Assembly: GCA_016858145.1 (NCBI GenBank)
Contig: JAEHOE010000009.1
Span: forward strand, 186,001-250,000
Length of the DNA: 64,000 nucleotides
From: Edaphochlamys debaryana
Taxonomy: Eukaryota > Chlorophyta > Chlorophyceae > Chlamydomonadales
Reading direction: 5' to 3'
Made by a program: the position numbers and the translations under genes. How positions within the stretch are numbered: position 1 is the first letter of the stretch; the number at the start of each line of letters is the position of its first letter. Below are positions 57,647-64,000 of the stretch, piece after piece. The notes below the pieces were generated by a model. That model did not search any database. It saw only the letters and a program-made list of their open reading frames with translations, and was not told the DNA's origin.

Positions 57647-58129
57647 TGTGCCCGCGCAGCGCGGGATGGGGGCGAAATCGAAACTATTTCGCCTGCCTAT
57701 TTCGCCATGTATTTCGCCGGGGTTCTCGCCGGGGCCTCCTTATCGCCAGGGTGGCGAAACTTTGGCGTAATTTCAGGCGAAACTGCGCTGAGGGCGGGTT
57801 CCTCTCGGCTGAAACAGCTTGTTGACCCCCCAAGATGCCCCAAACAACTCCCTGAAGTGCTAATCTGGTAGTTTGCTGCGTTGTATGCGAAGGGGTGACC
57901 GTCGTGTAGGGGGAAGAGGGGTGGCGAGCAGCGGGGGAGCCGTGGGGTAAGGCCATGTCGAGCCGTGTCTCAGGGTTGGACCCTGCCCGGGCGGTCTCCT
58001 GCGGTCCTGGGCCTCTCGCAGCACACGGACAACATCTAAATGGAAGTGTAGCTCGACAGGGGGGTTGCTGCGCGGCCAGAAAGCTGCTGGCACAGCTTGG
58101 AATGGCAGAATTGCTCGGAAGATGGCTGG
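57180..58129. repeat. Near-perfect inverted repeat, 467-bp arms, 16-bp spacer
   Basis: Arms 57180-57646 and 57663-58129 are reverse complements with no length difference and only one mismatch that I noticed (in the GACACGG/CCATGTC stretch). The spacer is 57647-57662. The right arm is an inverted, truncated copy of the TIR element at 57061-57646. Transcription across it would give a very long hairpin RNA, a possible siRNA source; such palindromes are also unstable in cloning and sequencing. The right arm ends exactly where the 2.74-kb tandem units start. Confidence 0.92.
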
Positions 58130-58130
58130 C

Positions 58131-59925
58131 ACTATGACGCAAAATGGTCGGGATTTTGGCAAGACCCCCGTTGGTTACTGGCCTGGACCGATTTATTCCC
58201 TATCGATTGGGCCGCCGCCCGCCCCGCCTCGTGCTCTGTACTTGACGAACAAGCCCCCAATCATCTTGCTCGCGGGCCCCGCCGAGCTGAGTTGCTTTGG
58301 CCAGCCTTGCATTGCATTGTGCACTTTTCAGCAAGCTCTATGGCGCTGCGCAGGGGCGCTGAGCTGCCGTCCGGGGTGGGGCAAGCGGGCCATGGGATGT
58401 GAGTGTTTGGCCGACCCTCCACGGCCTTACTGGGCTGGACCCACTATAACTCATAGCTGTTCCCTGAGGGCTAACAGTCACAGCGACACCATGAAACGCG
58501 GCTTGCTCTGCGCGGGGTCGTACGGCACCCATGCAAGTAAGGCTCGCTCACCCCTCCCGTGGTGCACGCTCGTGTGCTAAACTTTCGGCTTGCACCCCCT
58601 GCCCTCAATGCTTTGCGGTATACTGTATAGACCCCTCTAGCACCCTATCACGCCCGGACTGTCGTCTCGCATGCTGGCGCTAGCAGCGCTACTGCCGCAG
58701 ACCGGCCTTGGAACGGCCATTGGTGCGCACTGTAGCGGTCACTGGCGTACCAGCACACGCTCTAGCTACTTTCCTGGCATCAAGGTCGTCAAGAGGGCTT
58801 CGGGTGGTGAGTTGATCGGCGGAATGTAGCGGGGGTTGTGGTGTCGCGGCGAGCGAGCATCAAGGTTGCCGGGGGGCGGGGCACGAAATCCCGGGCATTT
58901 TGCGGCTAAGGGAAGGGACGGTCCGTTTCCGGGAGCCCTGGTGCGCCATAGCGGCGAGCCCGCGATCAGCGCGGCAAAGTTTACTATGTTGGGTCACAGC
59001 TACAGCGCCACGGTCATCGGCTGCTCGCAGGTCGCTGGCGTGCCGCAGAGGGCCCGCGATGCACTCGGTCGCCTTTCCGATAGCGCTCACATCGCCCCCG
59101 GAAGCAGCTGACCAGACCCGTCGCACTTGCCTTCTCGCGTGGCCCTGGTTCCCAGGTGCGGCGCTACTGGGGTTCGGCCAGGGCGAAATGTGGAGCTGCC
59201 GGAGCCGGCATCGATGGCCTAGCGGATGCCTTCTTACTGCTCACGACACGCAGCCCAAAGTACAGGTGCGTATGAAAGTATAGAGGGGGGTACTATCAGC
59301 AAAAAGCGCACTGCCCGGGCCGCAAAAGCCAAGGTCGGCCGACCGGCTTGCAGGCGGCCCGGCGTGTCAAACCCTAAGCCCCCTCCTCCCCGCCCACGTG
59401 CGCGAGCTACCTGTAGCCACCCCGCGCCGCAAGCCCGCTCGCAGTTATCATCAGTATGATCAAACCCTTGCGAAGCCCCAACACCCACATCAAAATGCTG
59501 CGTCCTTGCAAAGTCGCGAAGCAAGATGTTCATCGATCAACAATGGGCATGCCCCTGCACCAACATGAACCGCGCCGCTTGCTCATCTGCGGCCCCCGGC
59601 CCCCATAATGCCGCCCACGATATCGAGCATCATAGGAATTATTGAAAGTGCTGGGCGTGCTTCGGGACATGTCCCCAGTCCATGGTGTGAAGCCCCCATG
59701 GGCCGCTCCCTCCCCCAGCCTGCTCCGGTCACTCCTCCCCACACGTGCCCCCATGCAGCGCTCGCCCCACGCTTGCGTCGACGACCCGAATCATACAGCG
59801 ATAGGCCTTCCGCCTTCCGCATGCGTCAACGCCTCCCCCCCCCACTCTTTCCCCTCTCTCCGCCTCCCTCTTTCTGTCCCCCCCGCCCTCCCTCCCCCCC
59901 GCCCCCCCTCCCTCCCTCCTCCCTC
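58131..59925. other. Non-coding part of tandem unit 1
   Basis: About 1.8 kb without a recognisable gene; open frames such as 58900-59283 (plus) and 59234-59533 (minus) overlap each other and show no motifs. It ends in a long C/T-rich tract (59827-59942). The same holds for 60873-62668 in unit 2 and for 63616-64000. Confidence 0.5.
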
Positions 59926-60720
59926 CTAGCTCCAACCCCCTGTCCGCTTCCCGCTCTGCCCCGCAGGCGCATCAGCGGAAGGCTTTCGCCGGGTAGTCGC
60001 CCTCGGCCGCGATGATGGCTGGGAGCGTGACAGCGTAGAGGCGCTTCGTGGCGGCCATGGCCCACTCCGGGGTGAGCATGCTGTAGAACAGCCGCTCCAG
60101 CTCCTCCTGGTAGATCGAGAGGTCTCTTGTGTGAGGGCTCTCCGGTGCTCAATTAGCAGCTTCTTCTTGAAGTGCGGGTCGGCCTCGTGCATGTTGCGCC
60201 ACAGGGTGTCGGTCGAGGGCGGTTTCCCGCCCCCGGGCGGCGGGGTGGCCAGGACCCGCGCCACGGTTGGGTGGTTTGCAATCTCGTCCAGGTCATGGAA
60301 CGGCTTCCGTGACTCAGCGCGTGCCTCCACCACGTCAAGGCATTTCTGCACGTCTGCCTTCGAGATCTTGCGGCGCCGACCAGTGGAGATGCCAGGGAAG
60401 ACCGTGCCGTGGGCAAGGAAGTGGGCGCATTGGCTCCGCATCCACTTGAAGGCAGCAGCTGGGGTTGCCCAGGCAGGAAGCACGGGCTTGGTCTTGCCCC
60501 ACAGCCGCTTGCCGGGGCCGCTCACGAGCAGCTTCAAGAGCTCGTAGGCTTGCGGCCCCCACTTCTTGCCCAGCTTGCGGCCGCCGCCGCCGCGGCCGAA
60601 CAGCGCCAGGCAGGCGATGACGGCCAAGAGCTTCCCCAGGATGACGCCATCCAGCTCTGTCGCTGACAGCTCGTCGCCAAAGTTCAATTCAAGTACGGAT
60701 CCAAGATCCAGATCCGCCAT
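59926..60720 (-). CDS. Hypothetical protein in tandem unit 1 (264 aa, probable frameshift)
   Basis: Starts at ATG 60720 (MADLDLGSVLELNFGDELS). No family is recognised. There is an acidic N-terminus, a hydrophobic segment (GKLLAVIACLALFG), then a basic globular-looking region with WGPQAYELLKLLV, STGRRRKISKADVQKCLD and DTLWRNMHEADPHFKKKLL. After EHRRALTQ (about 60128) this frame turns into Ser/Arg/Pro low-complexity sequence, whereas a neighbouring frame reads LSIYQEELERLFYSML and AVTLPAIIAAEGDYP up to a stop at 59972-59974. A loss of two bases in a GA dinucleotide run at about 60126 explains this. So the true C-terminus was probably the one ending near 59972. It may be a gene of an unknown mobile element; the basic, KR-rich middle fits DNA or RNA binding, but this is a guess. 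Confidence 0.55.
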   Translation of the reverse strand: MADLDLGSVLELNFGDELSATELDGVILGKLLAVIACLALFGRGGGGRKLGKKWGPQAYELLKLLVSGPGKRLWGKTKPVLPAWATPAAAFKWMRSQCAHFLAHGTVFPGISTGRRRKISKADVQKCLDVVEARAESRKPFHDLDEIANHPTVARVLATPPPGGGKPPSTDTLWRNMHEADPHFKKKLLIEHRRALTQETSRSTRRSWSGCSTACSPRSGPWPPRSASTLSRSQPSSRPRATTRRKPSADAPAGQSGKRTGGWS

Positions 60721-62668
60721 GCCTGTGGAGGGGTTGGGAGGGGGAGGCGGGGCGGGGTCAGTGGGGGTGCGCGGGCAGGGCGGGGTGCGTGCCGGGACGC
60801 GTCGGGCGGGCAGGCAGGCGAAACCCTCCGTAACCTGCGATTTGGCGGGATCTGCCCATAGTACGGCCCTTCACTATGACGCAAAATGGTCGGGATTTTG
60901 GCAAGACCCCCGTTGGTTACTGGCCTGGACCGATTTATTCCCTATCGATTGGGCCGCCGCCCGCCCCGCCTCGTGCTCTGTACTTGACGAACAAGCCCCC
61001 AATCATCTTGCTCGCGGGCCCCGCCGAGCTGAGTTGCTTTGGCCAGCCTTGCATTGCATTGTGCACTTTTCAGCAAGCTCTATGGCGCTGCGCAGGGGCG
61101 CTGAGCTGCCGTCCGGGGTGGGGCAAGCGGGCCATGGGATGTGAGTGTTTGGCCGACCCTCCACGGCCTTACTGGGCTGGACCCACTATAACTCATAGCT
61201 GTTCCCTGAGGGCTAACAGTCACAGCGACACCATGAAACGCGGCTTGCTCTGCGCGGGGTCGTACGGCACCCATGCAAGTAAGGCTCGCTCACCCCTCCC
61301 GTGGTGCACGCTCGTGTGCTAAACTTTCGGCTTGCACCCCCTGCCCTCAATGCTTTGCGGTATACTGTATAGACCCCTCTAGCACCCTATCACGCCCGGA
61401 CTGTCGTCTCGCATGCTGGCGCTAGCAGCGCTACTGCCGCAGACCGGCCTTGGAACGGCCATTGGTGCGCACTGTAGCGGTCACTGGCGTACCAGCACAC
61501 GCTCTAGCTACTTTCCTGGCATCAAGGTCGTCAAGAGGGCTTCGGGTGGTGAGTTGATCGGCGGAATGTAGCGGGGGTTGTGGTGTCGCGGCGAGCGAGC
61601 ATCAAGGTTGCCGGGGGGCGGGGCACGAAATCCCGGGCATTTTGCGGCTAAGGGAAGGGACGGTCCGTTTCCGGGAGCCCTGGTGCGCCATAGCGGCGAG
61701 CCCGCGATCAGCGCGGCAAAGTTTACTATGTTGGGTCACAGCTACAGCGCCACGGTCATCGGCTGCTCGCAGGTCGCTGGCGTGCCGCAGAGGGCCCGCG
61801 ATGCACTCGGTCGCCTTTCCGATAGCGCTCACATCGCCCCCGGAAGCAGCTGACCAGACCCGTCGCACTTGCCTTCTCGCGTGGCCCTGGTTCCCAGGTG
61901 CGGCGCTACTGGGGTTCGGCCAGGGCGAAATGTGGAGCTGCCGGAGCCGGCATCGATGGCCTAGCGGATGCCTTCTTACTGCTCACGACACGCAGCCCAA
62001 AGTACAGGTGCGTATGAAAGTATAGAGGGGGGTACTATCAGCAAAAAGCGCACTGCCCGGGCCGCAAAAGCCAAGGTCGGCCGACCGGCTTGCAGGCGGC
62101 CCGGCGTGTCAAACCCTAAGCCCCCTCCTCCCCGCCCACGTGCGCGAGCTACCTGTAGCCACCCCGCGCCGCAAGCCCGCTCGCAGTTATCATCAGTATG
62201 ATCAAACCCTTGCGAAGCCCCAACACCCACATCAAAATGCTGCGTCCTTGCAAAGTCGCGAAGCAAGATGTTCATCGATCAACAATGGGCATGCCCCTGC
62301 ACCAACATGAACCGCGCCGCTTGCTCATCTGCGGCCCCCGGCCCCCATAATGCCGCCCACGATATCGAGCATCATAGGAATTATTGAAAGTGCTGGGCGT
62401 GCTTCGGGACATGTCCCCAGTCCATGGTGTGAAGCCCCCATGGGCCGCTCCCTCCCCCAGCCTGCTCCGGTCACTCCTCCCCACACGTGCCCCCATGCAG
62501 CGCTCGCCCCACGCTTGCGTCGACGACCCGAATCATACAGCGATAGGCCTTCCGCCTTCCGCATGCGTCAACGCCTCCCCCCCCCACTCTTTCCCCTCTC
62601 TCCGCCTCCCTCTTTCTGTCCCCCCCGCCCTCCCTCCCCCCCGCCCCCCCCTCCCTCCCTCCTCCCTC

Positions 62669-63463
62669 CTAGCTCCAACCCCCTGTCCGCTTCCCGCTCT
62701 GCCCCGCAGGCGCATCAGCGGAAGGCTTTCGCCGGGTAGTCGCCCTCGGCCGCGATGATGGCTGGGAGCGTGACAGCGTAGAGGCGCTTCGTGGCGGCCA
62801 TGGCCCACTCCGGGGTGAGCATGCTGTAGAACAGCCGCTCCAGCTCCTCCTGGTAGATCGAGAGGTCTCTTGTGTGAGGGCTCTCCGGTGCTCAATTAGC
62901 AGCTTCTTCTTGAAGTGCGGGTCGGCCTCGTGCATGTTGCGCCACAGGGTGTCGGTCGAGGGCGGTTTCCCGCCCCCGGGCGGCGGGGTGGCCAGGACCC
63001 GCGCCACGGTTGGGTGGTTTGCAATCTCGTCCAGGTCATGGAACGGCTTCCGTGACTCAGCGCGTGCCTCCACCACGTCAAGGCATTTCTGCACGTCTGC
63101 CTTCGAGATCTTGCGGCGCCGACCAGTGGAGATGCCAGGGAAGACCGTGCCGTGGGCAAGGAAGTGGGCGCATTGGCTCCGCATCCACTTGAAGGCAGCA
63201 GCTGGGGTTGCCCAGGCAGGAAGCACGGGCTTGGTCTTGCCCCACAGCCGCTTGCCGGGGCCGCTCACGAGCAGCTTCAAGAGCTCGTAGGCTTGCGGCC
63301 CCCACTTCTTGCCCAGCTTGCGGCCGCCGCCGCCGCGGCCGAACAGCGCCAGGCAGGCGATGACGGCCAAGAGCTTCCCCAGGATGACGCCATCCAGCTC
63401 TGTCGCTGACAGCTCGTCGCCAAAGTTCAATTCAAGTACGGATCCAAGATCCAGATCCGCCAT
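62669..63463 (-). CDS. Hypothetical protein in tandem unit 2 (264 aa, identical copy)
   Basis: Identical in translation to the ORF of unit 1, including the shift at EHRRALTQ (about 62871) after which the better-looking reading continues in a neighbouring frame. Because both copies share the shift, it existed before the tandem duplication, was spread by homogenisation, or is functional (recoding or an unusual splice). The upstream 150 bp (63464-63615) is the only space for its promoter and contains no clear TATA box. Confidence 0.55.
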   Translation of the reverse strand: MADLDLGSVLELNFGDELSATELDGVILGKLLAVIACLALFGRGGGGRKLGKKWGPQAYELLKLLVSGPGKRLWGKTKPVLPAWATPAAAFKWMRSQCAHFLAHGTVFPGISTGRRRKISKADVQKCLDVVEARAESRKPFHDLDEIANHPTVARVLATPPPGGGKPPSTDTLWRNMHEADPHFKKKLLIEHRRALTQETSRSTRRSWSGCSTACSPRSGPWPPRSASTLSRSQPSSRPRATTRRKPSADAPAGQSGKRTGGWS

Positions 63464-64000
63464 GCCTGTGGAGGGGTTGGGAGGGGGAGGCGGGGCGGGG
63501 TCAGTGGGGGTGCGCGGGCAGGGCGGGGTGCGTGCCGGGACGCGTCGGGCGGGCAGGCAGGCGAAACCCTCCGTAACCTGCGATTTGGCGGGATCTGCCC
63601 ATAGTACGGCCCTTCACTATGACGCAAAATGGTCGGGATTTTGGCAAGACCCCCGTTGGTTACTGGCCTGGACCGATTTATTCCCTATCGATTGGGCCGC
63701 CGCCCGCCCCGCCTCGTGCTCTGTACTTGACGAACAAGCCCCCAATCATCTTGCTCGCGGGCCCCGCCGAGCTGAGTTGCTTTGGCCAGCCTTGCATTGC
63801 ATTGTGCACTTTTCAGCAAGCTCTATGGCGCTGCGCAGGGGCGCTGAGCTGCCGTCCGGGGTGGGGCAAGCGGGCCATGGGATGTGAGTGTTTGGCCGAC
63901 CCTCCACGGCCTTACTGGGCTGGACCCACTATAACTCATAGCTGTTCCCTGAGGGCTAACAGTCACAGCGACACCATGAAACGCGGCTTGCTCTGCGCGG

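Larger units (their letters stand above)
58131..64000. repeat. Tandem array of 2.74-kb units (two complete, third cut by window end)
   Basis: Unit 1 is 58131-60872 (2,742 bp), unit 2 is 60873-63615 (2,743 bp), and unit 3 starts at 63616. They begin with ACTATGACGCAAAATGG. The only difference noticed between units 1 and 2 is the length of a poly-C run near 59.90/62.64 kb. Each complete unit contains one long minus-strand ORF, a polypyrimidine tract just 3' of it, and about 1.7 kb without recognisable coding sequence. The array continues beyond the window. Confidence 0.97.

Noticed and set aside
58900..59283. Plus-strand 127-codon ORF in each 2.74-kb unit
   Set aside because: Overlapped by equally long frames on the other strand, with Arg/Ser-rich composition expected by chance at this GC content, and no motif.

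Overview
The window looks like nuclear DNA of a green alga (Chlorophyta). It is GC-rich, has intron-dense genes with short GT-AG introns, a plastid-type PP2C phosphatase, plant-type thiamin synthesis modules, a TGTAA poly(A)-type signal, a pectin-lyase/Pmp-like giant surface protein, and an algal-type LINE with RNase H. The genus cannot be fixed from the sequence alone.

Layout. 1-3061: mostly non-coding, with one intron-containing tRNA-Arg (minus, 1218-1303). 3062-6652 (minus): an eleven-exon PP2C phosphatase with a likely plastid leader. 6797-15080 (plus): a 23-exon gene that joins in frame to a predicted 1,225-residue TenA-HAD-ThiD-ThiE protein, i.e. the plant TH2 and TH1 proteins fused into one polypeptide. 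The two genes are divergent, with 144 bp between their start codons.

16804-45608 (plus): a giant beta-helix surface protein locus. Its core is 26 tandem units of 702 bp (234 residues, 8 coils each) at 19151-37380, nearly identical at DNA level. A cysteine-rich, multi-pass membrane C-terminal half follows. The array carries five single-base frameshifts. Each sits exactly where two unit subtypes differ, and together they cancel, so they look like assembly artefacts. In contrast, the 3' half (37381-43900) has stops, frameshifts and a 530-bp insertion with an 8-bp target duplication, and looks truly decayed.

47141-57060 (minus): a degenerate non-LTR retrotransposon that reads, 5' to 3', Josephin-like cysteine protease, APE-type endonuclease, reverse transcriptase, RNase H, Cys/His knuckle, and an unidentified C-terminal domain, ending in an (AAT)6-type tail. 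57061-58129: a small TIR element followed by an inverted partial copy of itself, forming a 467-bp-arm hairpin. 58131-64000: at least two complete tandem units of 2.74 kb and the start of a third. Each complete unit holds a 264-residue unrecognised ORF with a shared frameshift.

Functional links: the thiamin gene by itself could cover HMP-P phosphorylation, coupling to ThMP, and ThMP dephosphorylation. The rest of the window is dominated by repeat expansion and mobile DNA.
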